A DNA stretch of 64,000 nt from Dallia pectoralis (Eukaryota; Chordata; Actinopteri; Esociformes; Umbridae): the NCBI GenBank assembly GCA_029465975.1, contig CM055744.1, positions 3,795,552 to 3,859,551 of the forward strand. Direction: 5' to 3'. Under the pieces are notes generated by a model. The model was not told where the DNA came from. It worked only from the letters and a program-made list of their open reading frames with translations, and made no database searches. Positions 10,748-23,465 of the stretch are shown piece by piece; within the stretch, counting starts at the first letter, position 1, and each line of letters starts with the position of its first letter. Made by a program: the position numbers and the translations under genes.

Positions 10748-12285
10748 CTTTTCTCTATAACTTGACCCATAAACATTTTAAACTCCCTGGACAAATAGTG
10801 AATACCTTTTTGTAGAATGGTTAAATGCATAATATACATGTACAACATTATTGCTGCCTTTCTGTACATAACCTAATCACTTAACTGTGTAATCCTCTCT
10901 AAAGCCTTATTAGGAGCTGTATTTATTGTGCTTTTGTCACCATGTGATCATTATATTTTTCCAGAAGATTATTTGTTTTTGACCAAGGATACCACACTGT
11001 ATGATATTTGGAGGTTTATTAGGGTTTTCGTGTTTCGAAAAATACCTTTCCACAAAAAAATTGAGTATTCTTCCACTTTTCATTTTCATGCATTATGGAT
11101 GTGTGTGTTCCTGTGAGATGAATGCTCTGTTTATGCAGTAGTGATGTTTTGAATTTAGCATCAAAGGTCCTTTTATTTTCCGCCGAAATTCCAAGGTTAC
11201 TGCTCTGGTATGTGCCCTACATTCTAAGAACCTCACACAATAATGGCTTATGTCAAAGCTTGGATCAATTCCACCGGGCTTTGTGATGAAAATCAAAAAA
11301 TATCACAGTTTTGGCAGCTTGGCAGCCATGGATATTCCCTGCAACCTGATTAATTAAGTATTATGGTTGGAGCTGAGGGGGGGAATGACATGTTCCTAAT
11401 GGGTGTTGTGCTCTCTGTGATCTCTGTCTCCTCGTATCTCACTCTCTCTCTGTCTCCCTCACCAACTCTTCTTTCTCCTTCTGTCAATAATTATTGGGGC
11501 AGGGACAGCATACAGACATCTTCACAGAAGGTGCGGGAGAGGATACCAATTCAGGCTCATTAAAGATGTATTTTCCGTTAATTAGTACCTATCAATTTGC
11601 AAGTACAAAACCCCCCCTTGTTCAGATTTGACAGTGCACCTGCGCTTAATTATCCTTCGGAGAGAGGTCCTGACCAGGTTCATGCAAATCAACAGTGTCT
11701 ATTCTCTAGAAAGGTCCTCCATTAGGCTGTCTTTTCCGGGCACATGATGGCCCAGGGCCCTGGAGCATTCTGCTCCTCCACTGCTCCTCTCCTCGGCACA
11801 TTCCTACCATCTGACAGTCTCTTCACCTCCCTGCCCTCGTGCCTTCTATGCCTCCATCCTGCCCCATCTGGTTCCCTCCTGTAACCCGGGCAAGCAGCTC
11901 CTCAACCCGGACCAGAGGCCCAACTGCCTTCTGATTTACAGGAATGAGAAGCTCTACATAAAGATTTGCATGTAGAGACAACTAATTAGTCTGTCTGATG
12001 GCTGCGGCTTCCGCCTGAGCGTAAACATATTTTTCACTGGTGAAATCCAAAACCTAGAAACTTAGAAAAAGTGTGTCGTATTTGAAATTGTAAGTCATGT
12101 TAGCCTGGCTTCAGAAAGGCAATAAAAGAACGCGTGTGCCATTTGTGTAAATTAATTTGTTGATAATAAATAACAATATATTGTTGTTGAACAAGAAAAA
12201 TCTCTCTTTTTTCCACTGTAAAAATCTCAAATGTAATGATATGCAAATGAAAGAGAGTACCGGCACCTTTTTTTCCCCACTTCAA
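10748..12285. other. Non-coding, possible conserved element
   Basis: No gene or transposon recognised. The section 11640-11830 has higher GC and includes an octamer-like ATGCAAAT (near 11685) and well-spaced non-repetitive words. It could be a conserved non-coding element, but I have no alignment to show it. Confidence 0.45.
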
Positions 12286-12289
12286 GCAC

Positions 12290-13362
12290 TGGGCACTGAT
12301 ATAATTATAAATGATGTACAGTTGTATACCTATTCAGATAAATTTACAGTTATGGTTCTATTAGATCTCAGTGCTGTATTTGACACAGTACATCATAAAA
12401 CCCTTCAGAACAGGAATCTTGGGTAGGACTCTCAGGGACAGTCCTTAATTGGTTCAGGTGTTATTTAGTTGGCCAGAGTTACTTTGTCAACATTGTAATC
12501 ATGAATCTAATAAGATGGCTATGAAATGTGGAATTCCCCAGGGATCTGTTCTCTGACCGCTCCTTTTCAATGTTTTCTCCGGGTCAAATAGTACAGAACA
12601 ACAACATTAACGACCATAGCTATACAGCGGATTTTCAAATATATATGGCTCTTAACCTGAATGACTACAGCCCAATAGTCCTGCTTTTTCACTATATAGA
12701 GTACATACATGCCTGGATGAACCGAAATTGTCTACAAGATAAAAAAAAGAGATTATTGTGTTTGGCATTATATCATGTTAAAAATACAGCCAGAATACAG
12801 CCAGAGCATGGTGTTCATGTTTGGGTTGATTACTGTAATTGGCTCTTAAATGGACTCGTAACACAGCTGCAGCTCATTCACAATGCTGCTGCTAGAATGT
12901 TAACCAATAGCAAGAGAACAGAGCACATCACTCTTCTGAAATCGTTGCACTGGCTCTCAGGCAGTTACAGAAAAGTAAAACTGTGGTTTTAGTCTATAAA
13001 TCACTGAATGGTTTGGGCCTAAATATATTAATTCTGATATTGTTGAAGATTATTAACCAAGCTGGGCTCTTATATACAATGAACTTGGGTCAGCTAGTAG
13101 AGCCCAGAGTTCAAAATGAACATGGGAAAGATGCATTCTGCAGTTATGCTGCATGCAACTGATATAAACTACCAGAAGACGTAGCCCCAACATCTCAATT
13201 TTTACATCCAGGATAATTTTTTATTTATTATGCCTATTATGGTTTTGGGAAACTAATTTGTGAGGATGAATACAAAATGCAAGTATGTTATTGTTTTTCT
13301 TTGTAAAGCACATTGAATTGCTTTTTTGTATCAATTGTGCTAAATTAATAAACGTGCTTGCT
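12290..13362 (+). mobile_element. LINE fragment (L2-like), RT region to 3' end
   Basis: Plus-strand remnant of a fish non-LTR retrotransposon. Visible protein blocks in shifting frames are RT motif A (VLLDLSAVFDTVHHKTL, about 12355-12410), the VPQGS-type motif as FPRDL (about 12535), an eroded YADDTQIY motif (SYTADFQIYMAL, about 12620-12655), then VDYCNWLLNGL (12825-12860), QLQLIHNAAARMLTNSKRTE and LKSLHWLSGSYR (12870-12975). The 3' tail TTTGTAAAGCACATTGAATT is followed by AATAAACGTGCTTGC, typical of this LINE type. Several stops and frameshifts and 5' truncation make it inactive. The clade is my best recollection. Confidence 0.8.
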
Positions 13363-13583
13363 AGCTTACAGTAAGGTTGAAGTCATTAAAACTAAAACTA
13401 ATTTTTTTTACTGATATTAAATTTCACTTTTAATTTACTATATCACAATTCCAGTGGGTCAGACGTCACAATACAGTTGATTGTGCTGTTAAACATCTTG
13501 GACAATTCCTGTAAATTATGTCATGCCTTAAGAAGCTTTGGATAGGCTAATTGACATCATTTCAATCCCTACCTTCAAACTGT

Positions 13584-14950
13584 TTTTTAAATTTAATTTG
13601 ACCTTTATTTAACCAGGTAGGCAGATGGAAAACAAATTCTCATTTGCAACGGCAACCTGGCCAATTTACCCAATAAATACACAGAACACAAGTGTGCAAA
13701 TAGCTGTGGGACACAACAAGGTAGTACAGATGGAGAGTCAATAAACAGATAATACAGGATGACGTACAAGTACAGATTTGACGATACGTGGCCCCAACTA
13801 TTGTCCCTTTGATGCGGTGAAGTTGTCCTGTCCCTTTAAGAGAGTGCTCCTAATCTCAGCTTGTTACCTGTATAAAAGACACCTGGGTGCCTGAAATCTT
13901 GCTGATTGACAGGGGTTTCAAATACTTATTTCAGTAATAAATGCACATTATTTATTTTTTTTACTTATTTGAAATGCGATATTCTTGATATTTTTGTTGT
14001 TATTCTGTGTCTCACTGTAAACTTAAAATGTTAAATAATCGTACCAATAAAAGTATAGACTGATCATGTCTTTGTCAGTGGGCAAAAGTACAAAATCAGC
14101 AGATCAAATACTTTATTTCTTCACTTTAGGTCAGTTGAGCGGCATTGATATGGTAATAACAACTATATAAAATGCAAAGGGAGTGTATTTCACAGAATGT
14201 AAAAATCTAGCAGGTAGGTCATTAGTGTGCACAGATTATATGAACGTGGTTTGGGGAAGAAGAGCATGCCTGAGCAAGTAGAATAATTCAAGAGTGTAAA
14301 CAGGTATGACAGCAGTGCAGGTAAAAACGTTCCACTGTGCAAAATGGGCATTGCATCAGTGAGAAAAAAGGGTAGGTTGAAAACCAGATGACAGATAACA
14401 TGTATAGTGATTAGATCAATATTTGACAGGAGGGAGTGAATGAGGTAAGGGTTTCAAGTTTTAGTTTTTTTGTAACTCGTTCCAGTCAATGGCAGCTGAC
14501 AACATGAAGGATTGTCGGCGAATGTTGTGCAGGCTTTTTGGGTGATCAAGGCTATGTACCTGCTTGAGCATAGACTGCGGGTGGGTAGGGCTATGGTGAC
14601 TAGAGAGCTTTGGTACAACGGGACTTTGCCTAACAGAGACTTGTAAATGAGTTGGTATCAATGGAGTTAAGAGTGTTTAATGACGGCTAGCCGACTAATG
14701 CATAAAGGTTGCAGTGGTGGGTGTTGTATGGGGCATTGGTGACAAAACGTATGACACTATGGTAAAACACATCCAATTTTTTCAGAAGACAGTTTAGGCA
14801 GTTCTATAAATGACATTGGGATAATAGTCATCTTCACCAAGGCAAGTTGGCAGCATGAGTGAAGGAGGCCCTGTTGTGGTATGGGAACCCGATGCTGGGC
14901 TTAATTTTAGAAATAAGCTTGTTTATGTGGGGCTGGAAGGAGAGAGAACC
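13584..14950 (-). mobile_element. LINE 3' end (salmonid/pike-type), interrupted
   Basis: On the minus strand the element ends with the TACCTGGTTAAATAAAGGTC tail (rc of 13590-13620), very common in protacanthopterygian genomes. Further upstream on the same strand is the C-terminal RT ORF: HSLDHPKSLHN and SFMLSAAIDWNELQKN (14461-14600). Plus-strand words such as AATTCGTTCCAGTC-like and GCAGTGGTGGGTG match the familiar repeat. The copy is 5'-truncated near 14950 and is interrupted at 13772-14128 by a Tc1 segment. Its divergence indicates an old insertion. Confidence 0.78.
13772..14128 (-). mobile_element. Internally deleted Tc1 relic inside a LINE
   Basis: The left part (13772-13850) matches a fish Tc1 transposase region read on the minus strand (TTGTCCCTTTGATGCGGTGA). 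The middle carries the untranslated segment TTACCTGTATAAAAGACACC, and the right part ends with the terminal repeat GGGCAAAAGTACAAAATCAG...TTCACTTTA. The left terminal repeat is absent. LINE sequence resumes at about 14129, so the Tc1 sequence arrived after, or recombined into, the LINE. Confidence 0.72.
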
Positions 14951-14984
14951 AAACTAAACTAAATGCCTCTTTGCTAGACATCAA

Positions 14985-15578
14985 GGGAAAATGAAATAAA
15001 ATCAGCCAAGACTCCAGAAAAAGAAATGTCGGTCTCCACAAGTAAGTTTAATCTTTGGGAGCAATCTCCAAACGCTTGAAGGTGCCACTTCCATCGGTAC
15101 AAACTGTAGTATGCAGGTATAAACACCATGGAATCATGCATCTGTCAAACCCACTGAGGTAGGAGATGCATTCTGTCTCTTAGAGATGGATGTACTTTAT
15201 TTCAGAAAGCGCAAATCAATCCCAGAACTGAAAAGGACCTTGTGAGGATTCTTGAGGAAACAGGTACAAAAGTATCTATATGGACAGACAAGTGCTATAT
15301 TGCTATAACCAAAAGGGCAGAACAGCAAGGCAGAAGCCACTGCATCAAAACTTCCATAAAAAAGCCAGCCTGCAGTTTTCAACTGGACATGGGGGCAAAG
15401 ATCATACTTTTTTAGCTCTTATTCTCTATACTATTATTCTGACATTTCAAATTCTTAACATATAATGGTGATCCTAACTGACCTAAGACAGGGACTAATT
15501 ACCAGGAGTGAATGTCAGGAATTGTGAAAAAGGTGAACATATATTTGGCTACGGTTAACTTCTGACTTCGACCGTATA
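14985..15578 (+). mobile_element. Sleeping Beauty-like Tc1 relic, internally deleted
   Basis: The first part (14990-15405) aligns by eye with the N-terminal half of the Sleeping Beauty-type transposase coding region, including ISQDSRKR, GAISKRLKVPLPSV-like and KYKHHG stretches, with stops and frameshifts. It then jumps to the 3' non-coding end (15415-15578): CTATTATTCTGACATTTC, CCTAACTGACCTAAGACAGG, and the terminal repeat GTTAACTTCTGACTTCGACC. The catalytic core between them is deleted, and no left terminal repeat is clear. A dead relic. Confidence 0.82.
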
Positions 15579-17390
15579 TTTTAGGAGGATATGCAACTGG
15601 TGTGAGCAGGCAGAATGAAGCAGAAATCAAGACACAAATATCTCCACAGCCTAGCAAGCGTTCACATAATTGTATTTCCTTTACAGATTTATCTTAATCC
15701 GTCTGTTTAACAAACTTGAACAGCTTGAAAAAACACATTTAAAATCTGTATAGATTGTATTAAACATTCTCACCAACGGAAAGGTGCACAGAAAGCAAAC
15801 AGAACAGGAGGCCGGCATGAAATCTTTCCCCATATTTTTACCTGGTATTCAAAAACAAACATTGTCTTGATTTCACCAGGAACCACTATGCCTTTAATCG
15901 CATCGCTTGTGGGCGGTAGTCTGGAACACACAAACACATGGTTTCTATCATAACCATGAAATTAACTAATCAAATTAAGTTGTTGTAAATCATGCATTAA
16001 GTTACAACTGTGACATTCAGTATAGGTGTATTGCATATTGAATGTGCAGGACAAGATCTATCACTTTTTCAGATGGATGTCTCTTGCTGTTACTAAGGCA
16101 ATACACGTCCAAGAAAGACGTGGGCAAATCAGAATGACTGCTGAAATCTCAGTCGTAGCGAGACAAATTCAAGAAGTCAAGCCAGATTCCTTCTTTGAGA
16201 CTAATAAAGTTATCCGCCCTATTCGCTTTTATAGGCTATTAATAAATGATTATAAGATTCAAAATAAAACTTTGTTTCCCAGCTGTGACGCCCACATGGC
16301 GACAGACATTCCTGTCTGCCTGGCTGATGTATTTCAATATGTCTAATGATGATCAGAGTCACAGTATAAGTCAATGTTTAAAGATTATAATGTTAAACTG
16401 TTTTTATGAGAAAAAAAAATGTCTACAAACAATTAACAATAAACAAAATACACTAATGGCCACTTAATTAGCCACCTTTTCAACTACTCGTTAACGCAAT
16501 CATCAAATAATTGCATTTGATGTATAGCTATTGTTATAAAATTTGAAACACATGTGGATGACTTGTACATGAAAAATATGTAGAAAAACAATGGTCCTAC
16601 TTAACTCTGCAGTAATGGATACAAGTTGTCTATTTCATCAGGCGTACAGAAGACGTACAATAATAATTAGCAAACATGGGTTTTACATGCTTGCGTATTT
16701 CATTCAGATTTTAAGAAAAAACATTGTGGTTATTTGTGTAATCATGTGTCTTCCTCTACTCACAACTGTGTGAACTTATTTTTCTACCAAACTGTTGTAG
16801 TCCAATGGTTTTGATAACGCTTGATAAAATTGTTTGCTGTTATCCAACTATTTGCAAATCAGGATTTGATTTGATCAGTCTCTAAGCGCCATTTACGTAA
16901 AGAGTTATGATACAACATTTAGATTAACAAGTGATCAGAAAAATAACTGTGTAGTGCTTTTCTTTGATTCATCTGTCTGTTTTTAGATGCTTTTTTTCAC
17001 AAGTGTCATTCTAATCCAGATATCTGATCCAGATTGGCTTCTAAACACTACAACTGTGTGGGCAAACTATACAACTCTTTGCACTCAGTGAAGTGTCTGA
17101 GCTTCTAGAAGGATACGTTATTCTTTTCCAAAATGGTCTCACCCATTATAGGGAAAAGAAACACGAAAAATAGTTTTTATTGTTCCAAAAATTTCTAATA
17201 GAGTTAATTGGAAATCCTGATCGGATACTTTAATCTCTCTCTCTATCTGGTGGATCAGAATCTTGACAAGTGACAAACCAATGATACAGTATCTGCCTCT
17301 GCACCAAACAATACAAACCCAAATGAATGGAAATGTATATGTTATGTTGATAAACAAGTTGTGTTTGCAAATTCAAGTTCAATATTTAAA
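15579..17390. other. Non-coding, nothing recognised
   Basis: AT-rich sequence with short overlapping open frames only. No splice-flanked exon, RNA gene or known transposon seen. Confidence 0.55.
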
Positions 17391-17394
17391 AAGT

Positions 17395-17850
17395 CTAGAA
17401 AATCCAAAAAACCCTTTTTGTAATTATGTTAGCACAGCTGACATGGTTATTTAAGATAAATAAAATCTAGATGAGACTAGATGAGTATGTGGAGCATCTG
17501 CAATTGTGGGTTCCATTACAGGCTCAGAATCGGCAGAAACATGAACTTTCTTCCAAAAATAATTTGCCTATTTAAGTTCTGAAAAATAAAAGCTATTCTA
17601 TGCAATAAACTGCCAAGAAACTGAAGATCTTTAAGAACGCTTTGTACTACTCTCTTTGCAGAACAGCACAAACTGGATCTATCCAGAAAAGAAAGAGGAT
17701 TATGATGCCCCGGTGTACAACAAGAGGACATTTGTGTCTAGTTATAGAAACAAATGCCTCACAGGTTCTCAGCTGGCAGTTTCATTAAATGGTACCTGCA
17801 AAACACTACTCTCAACTTCAACAGTGAAGAGTCAACTTTTTTATTTACCA
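17395..17850 (+). mobile_element. Tc1-like transposon (family 2), 5' half
   Basis: Begins in the element's 5' untranslated region (TTATGTTAGCACAGCTGA) and runs into the transposase start (CAGGCTCAGAATCGGCAGAA, about 17518) and its helix-turn-helix domain. The best-preserved peptide is SSYRNKCLTGSQLAVSLN followed by STSTVKSQL (17735-17840). Stops and frameshifts interrupt the region, and the catalytic half and 3' end are missing. Same family as 6980-8112, opposite strand. Confidence 0.8.
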
Positions 17851-18589
17851 CTGTTTTAACTTACACTAAGCGACACGCTGCATTGGTTCTCTTCAAACGC
17901 GACTAAACCAGAGTGTCATGGCGACGATCCTGAACTTCCTTCTCCATCCACTGATCTTGTCTTATCTCCTGTCCTAATTGAAGGCCTTCCGAGCCGATAT
18001 AATTGTGGCCGTTACGGGTACTCTCGGGTCCAGATGAAAATGGCCATTGATGTGGCTCTATCCCCCTTCTCTGCTGGCCTGGACACGGTCCGGGTGGCCG
18101 CCGACGAGCACAACGGCCATTTTGAAGGATTCAAGCACGACCTGTCCGACTTCAGAGACTGGACTAGCCCTTGAGCATGCAGTCTGGAAAAGATAAACCG
18201 CCGACCTTAAATTATGTTTTAGACGTTGCACTCTCTGGCTAGTCGGCCTGTTAGAAGGTCCTGAGGGGAGTAACTCGGTGTGAATCCTAGCCTTGAGGAC
18301 ACAAAGCTCCAAGGTTTGTTCCACATTTGAGAAATCTTAAAGCAGGAGTATTATTGTTATAGGTGACTCATTTACATATTATAGACCACCCGAGGCTACA
18401 TAATTACGGGTTTATTCAGGTTTTGTATTCCCATTTCAATTCCAAAGCCAAAAGGATTACAATGCTGGTTAGTAAAACAATACATTTGTCAGCAACTAAT
18501 GTATTCTAGGACGTATAGAGTTAATTGGAAACTAATGTTTTCTCCGCATTTTAGCAGAGCCTCCATGGGTAATAAAGGGGGGGGGGGGC
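17851..18589. other. Non-coding, one GC-richer block
   Basis: A GC-richer block at 17930-18330 stands out from its surroundings, but I could not match its six-frame translations to any family. A poly-G run lies at 18582-18591, directly at the border of the next LINE. Confidence 0.45.
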
Positions 18590-19490
18590 TAGGGACAGGC
18601 TAGTGCAGGAGGCATGTTCCTTAGACTCACCGCCATGGGGAAGAAGCTGTTGTGGTGGGATGTTTTGGTCTTGATAGACCTCAGCCATCTGCCAGAGGGG
18701 AGAGTCCTGAATAGTCTGTTACCTGAATGAGAGGGCTTTGCTTCAATCTTTGCCGGCCGCCTCAGTGAACTGGCTTTGAACAGATCCTGAAGGGATGGCA
18801 GCATACATCCAATGGGCCGCTCTGCAGAGCGGATGATTCGTTGCAGTTTGTCTTTGTCCTTGGCAGCGGCTGCAAAGTACCAGATGGTGATGGAGGAGGT
18901 TAGGATGGATGATGGCTGTGTAGGCGTTAATCATCAAAGACGTTGGTAGTTTGTACTTTTCGAGCTGCCGCAGTCAGTACAGTCTTTGTTGTGCTTTCTT
19001 AGTGAGAGAGGTGATGTTCAGCTCCCACTTGAGGTCCTGGGCGATTGTGTTGCCCAGGAAGCAAAATGAGTCCACTAAGTTGACAGGGGAGCCCCCCAGG
19101 ACAATAGGACATAGGTCAGCCGGACTTCTCTGAAAGTCCACTCTCATCTCCACTGTCTTTAGATTATTGAGAATGCACCAGGACACCAGCTGGTAAATTT
19201 CCCCCTCATCAGAGATGAGACCAATGAGGGTGGTGTCATCTGCGAACTTCCAAAGTATGACTAAGTGGTGACTGGAGGTGCAGTTGTTTGTGTATAGGGA
19301 GAAGAGAAGAGGGGACAGGACGCAACCTTGTGGGGAGCCAGTGGGGATGGTCAGAGGGTCAGATTATGGTGTTAAAAGCAGAGCTGAAGTCCACAAACAG
19401 GATTCTGCCATATGTTCCAGGGGAGTCTAGATGCTGTTGAATGAAGATGAGAGCGCGTCTTGATGTGCTAACTAACATATCAGTTTTCTA
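18590..19490 (-). mobile_element. LINE fragment (jockey-superfamily type), RT region
   Basis: Read on the minus strand from about 19490 leftwards: RT motif A as RILFVDFSSAFNTI (about 19400), then after an apparent deletion SPLLF-like and the catalytic FADDTTLIGLI (about 19220-19250), VSWCILNNLKTVEMRVDFQ, FCFLGNTIAQDLKWELNI, SLTKKAQQRLY (18975-19010), and the C-terminal LPSLQDLF...LPSGRWLRSIKTKTSHHNSF (18620-18800). Frames break several times. The fragment at 45780-46112 is a second copy of the same part of this family. Confidence 0.85.
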
Positions 19491-21240
19491 GGCAGGATTT
19501 ACAGTTGACCTATCTCCAGGTCATCCGTTAATTTCCGTAAAGTTCTGTATAGTACATTCCGCGGGGCGGGGGTAGTCTTGTGGCTTTAGCTGGTGAAACC
19601 CCCCCCTGGAAATGAGCTTTTACATTGACAAAAGGGGCTGGAAACACAACTAATATGATCAACGAGATGCCAGCAAAGTGTTTTAGGCCATTTGCATGAA
19701 TTGCATGGGATTATACAGTACAATGTTAGCATTCACTCAGATCACTCCTCCCCTGGTCAGACGGCTAATATGCTAAAGCGTCTTCAGTAATCTATCCACC
19801 AATCGTTATTATCTCTATTTATCATCTAAATATATAACTTTTGTATATCAATTTATATTATCTATCTAGATCAATCACAAATTATCATGTAATCATTATG
19901 CATACATTTGAACAGCTGCATTTGCAAAGCTGTTATCATCCAATGCTATTTTCTGATCAAGGCTAGGGACCTTTGCCATAGCTGTTACACAATGCTATTT
20001 TCTGCTGGAATCTCATCTCTCATCTCATCTTCAACCGCTTGTCAGGGGTCGGGTCGCGGGGGTAGCAGCTCTAGCTGGAATGCTAGCGACAATTATTGTT
20101 GTGACTTACTTACTTACAAACTTTTTCAAAGTCATGGAAATCTTCCAAAGATATTTTACAACATTGTGTAAGTGATTTCCGAAGTTGATTTTAGACTTTT
20201 TGTATAATTTGCATATAAAATAGTGACATTACTGTGGGTAACTAACATCAGCCAGGCAGATGGTGCACTACGCTACCCCAATACGCATTCTGAGGCAAAT
20301 TCCCATGATGGAGAAACACTGTTGATTCTTCAAAATAAAGGCTCAACGCTTAGGAATTAACCTAGCTTGTTCGATAGAAATCGGTTCTGATTTGAGGACG
20401 ATACTGGCAATCATGTGAGGGGACCAATACGAGGTCGCCCCTCGTCCTAGTAGCAGCGATGGGCCAGATCAGGTTAAGCACAATCTTAGAGGTCAGCTTT
20501 GCGCTTCCCAAACCAGAGGGCAGTCGTAGCCTTGACTAGAATGTCCAGTATTCTGGCAGATGATACAAGAAATCCAGGGAATAGATCCACTGGAGGTGTT
20601 TCCTTAATGTTTAGCATTGCTTCTCTTGAAAAATCAATCAGAGAAATGTCACAGTACACTCTGCAAGGCGGTATTTGCTGCAAATTGAGTGTTCTTTGAC
20701 AGGAGCACACAATTATTATTTCAATTAAAAATAATTCAGTATAACTGTGTCTATATTTCCTATTAATTTGCTATCCCCTATTTAAACCGATTTCATGTAT
20801 GTTTAAAAACATGGACAATTACACGTAACGGTAGCGTACATTGCAACCAGCTGCAGTATACAACAGATAAAAAAAGATCTGTTTATTTTTCACAATATCC
20901 AACACTGGAATATTTGATAGATGGCATTCAAAAGCTTTTATTAGTAATTACTATGAAACAATTTAAATGAATACATTTAGAATTAGCACAAACAGAATAT
21001 ACTTAGGGTGTGAATATCAACAGTAAAAAAAAAACATATTTAAAACAACAGAATGCATAAAGGTGCGATACAACATTGACAATTTGAGAATACGCGTAAT
21101 ATAAAACCGGTTAATTACAATTGTAAACTAGTGCGGATGTTTATGTACTGTACAGTTCCCATTTGGCCAGTACTATTCATTGGTAGGTTTTAAATGGACA
21201 TGTGATTTGGAATTATTAACAGTTCATAAAGTTTAAAATA
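19491..21240. other. Mostly non-coding, contains a small LINE scrap
   Basis: Apart from the scrap at 20015-20085, I recognise nothing. The frame at 20486-20710 (minus) is open for about 70 codons and looks moderately protein-like, but it matches no family I know. Confidence 0.5.
20015..20085 (-). repeat. Scrap of a fish LINE untranslated region
   Basis: CATCTTCAACCGCTTGTCAG followed by GGGTCGGGTCGCGGGGGTAG is a common fish LINE segment, usually seen on this strand. Only about 70 bp remain. Confidence 0.6.
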
Positions 21241-21244
21241 ACAT

Positions 21245-21872
21245 AGTTCACATAACTCAATCGGATTGGGACATATGGAATTTGGAGGCCAGGGCAACGC
21301 CATCAACTCTTCATCTTGCTCCTCAAACCTAGCAACAATGTGTGCAGTGTAGCAGAAGCTTCCTCCTGCTAAAGGAGGCCACTGCAACCAGGGAACACCA
21401 TCGCCATGAAGGGGTGTAGCTGGTCTGCAACAATGTTTAGGTAAGTGGCATGTGTCAAATGGACATCCACATGAATGCCTCGACCCAGGGTGTCCCAACA
21501 GAACAATGCCTATAGAATCACACTCCCTCCACCTGATTGTCTTCCCACAATGCATCCTGGTGCCATCACTTCCCCAGCTAAACGGTGCACATGTGCACAG
21601 AGATGCTCTGACCCAGAGAAACAGGTTTTTGGAGATGCATTGACCCAGCGAACACGTTTTGGAGATGCCCTGACCCGGTCGTCTGGCCATAACAATTTGT
21701 CCCAGGTCAAAGACACTCTGGTCTTAACTCCTGCCCATTTCTCCTGCATCCAACATGTTGACTACGAGAATTGGTGTTTGCTGACCATCTCTACTAACCA
21801 GACGAACCATGTGCTCTTGTTAAGTGATGGTCATTGTTTTTCACTTCACCTGTGTGTGCATAATCCACTGTA
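21245..21872 (-). mobile_element. Tc1-like transposon (family 1), degenerate copy
   Basis: Minus-strand transposase remnants include YTAHIVARFEEQDEE and LPWPPNSICPNPIEL (21240-21350), the counterpart of the usual WPPNSPDLNPIE block, so the region around the last catalytic acidic residue is present but altered. Further right are pieces of the middle and N-terminal regions, and the segment near 21800-21865 (TTTTTCACTTCACCTGTGTG) matches the family's 5' non-coding part. Inactive, with many frame breaks. Confidence 0.78.
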
Positions 21873-22925
21873 GCCAAGTCAGCTGCAGCACTCACCCTAG
21901 TTGGGTTATCTTTCGTGCAAACATATTAGAACATATAGAAAATGAACTAATATTGTTTTTTATAAATTATAATATATTACCCAAAATTGTCATCTTACAA
22001 AAATGAGGTGGCCCGACGTCCAAAGTGTTCTTGAAGACTGTAACAGTTGATATGATGTACCACGTTCTGGTTCAGCCTGGAATAATATAATGTACGATGT
22101 ACTAGTTCAGCCTCGGATTATATTTCAAATTGGACAAAACCGAGGACTCAATGTTAAGGAAAACCGATTGAGGCTGAGAGATTTAGCAGACAGGGCAATT
22201 TTAATGACATACAGTGTTCATTAAAAAGTGGCTCACAGCATCTCTTGAGGAGTGGTTCTTGTCAGATTAGTCGTGCAGAGATGGGGATAATGCTGAAAGT
22301 TAACAGGCCATATGGCGCGTATCCTTTGAGAGAACCGTGACCCAGAACAGATGCGCTGCTTCTTTCTCACATGGTATTATTATACTGCTTAGTCACACCT
22401 GTGTTTCTTCTCTAGCCACAAAGAATTAACAACAGACGTGCCCTTTTAACGCCGGCGCCTCTTTAACATTTGAATTGTCGCGACGATGGTATGAAAACAA
22501 TGTGGCATTGTTATGGTCAGATGACCGGGTCGGAGCATCTCCAAGCTTGAGGTTTCATCCTGACCGTTGGAGCATAACCACCATCACTTCACATATTTGC
22601 ATTTTGTTTTATTGAATGGACCTGTGCAGTAACATGGATTCTGAGAGAGAGGACATACGGGTCTGGTTGAGTCAGGTAGATGTCCAAATGGTTTGCCCTC
22701 AAAAACTGAACTCTTTCTTTCACCGGGACAAACGGAGAGACTGCAGCTGTGTCAGTGGTGATTTAAAGGGTTATCTAGCAGTCAGTCCGCTGCTGTGCAC
22801 TTTATAGCCTCGCCTGATAAGATGGTACACTTGATGATTTTGTCAATTCATAACAACACACAAGGTGTGTGTGTGTGTGTGTGTATAAAAATCTGCTAAC
22901 CTTTAAACTTGCCTTAATCTTTGTC
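21873..22925. other. Non-coding
   Basis: No gene recognised. Includes a small imperfect duplication around TTCAGCCT at 22054-22130 and a (GT)10 run at 22865-22884. Confidence 0.5.
22865..22884. repeat. (GT)n microsatellite
   Basis: About ten GT dinucleotides, just before a LINE fragment. Confidence 0.95.
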
Positions 22926-22926
22926 T

Positions 22927-23465
22927 TTAACCAAATCGTAACTGTAGCAAGAAGTTGCTTGTCCCCAGGGCTAGCATATCCCTGAAGGCCTCCTTCTTCA
23001 GTCGGACAGCTTCCCTGACCACCGTGGTCCACCACGGTGTTCTAGGGTTACCACCCCTTGAGGCACCTAGGACCTTGAGACCACAGCTCACCGCCGCAGC
23101 TTCAGCAATAGAAGCTTTGAACATTGCCCACTCAGGTTCAATGCCCCCAACCTCCACAGGGATGCCTGAAAAGCTCCGCCGGAGGTGTGAGTTGAAGATC
23201 TTTCGGACAGGGGCCTCCTCCAGACGTTCCCAGTTCACCGCACCACCCGTTTGGGCTTACCTGGTCTGTCCAAAGTCTTTCCCCACCCTCTGATCCAACT
23301 CACTACCAGATGGTGATCAGTTGACAGCTCTGCCCCTCTCTTCACCCGAGTGTCCAAAACATGCGGCCTTAGATCAGCCGATACGATCACAAAATCGATC
23401 ATTGACCTTCGGCCTAGGGTGCTCTGGTACCATGTACACTTATGCGCCTCCTTATGTTCGAACAT
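22927..23465 (-). mobile_element. LINE fragment, endonuclease end and linker
   Basis: Minus-strand reading gives the end of an APE-type endonuclease: EHKEAHKCTWYQSTLGRRS, MIDFVIVSADLRP, and the SDH-type motif as ELSTDHHLVVSWIRGW. It continues as KPKRVVR, then the linker NWERLEEAPVRKIFNSHLRR and WWTTVVREAVRLKKEAF. A one-base loss at about 23237 separates the two open segments. No reverse transcriptase remains. It probably comes from the same kind of LINE as the scrap at 20015. Confidence 0.85.

Noticed and set aside
10252..10815. 187-codon frame through the 36-bp array
   Set aside because: It starts at a TTG with no ATG before the array, and the array has a frame-shifting unit.
20486..20710. 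Minus-strand frame as a conserved exon
   Set aside because: It looks somewhat protein-like, but no family match or splice boundaries could be supported.
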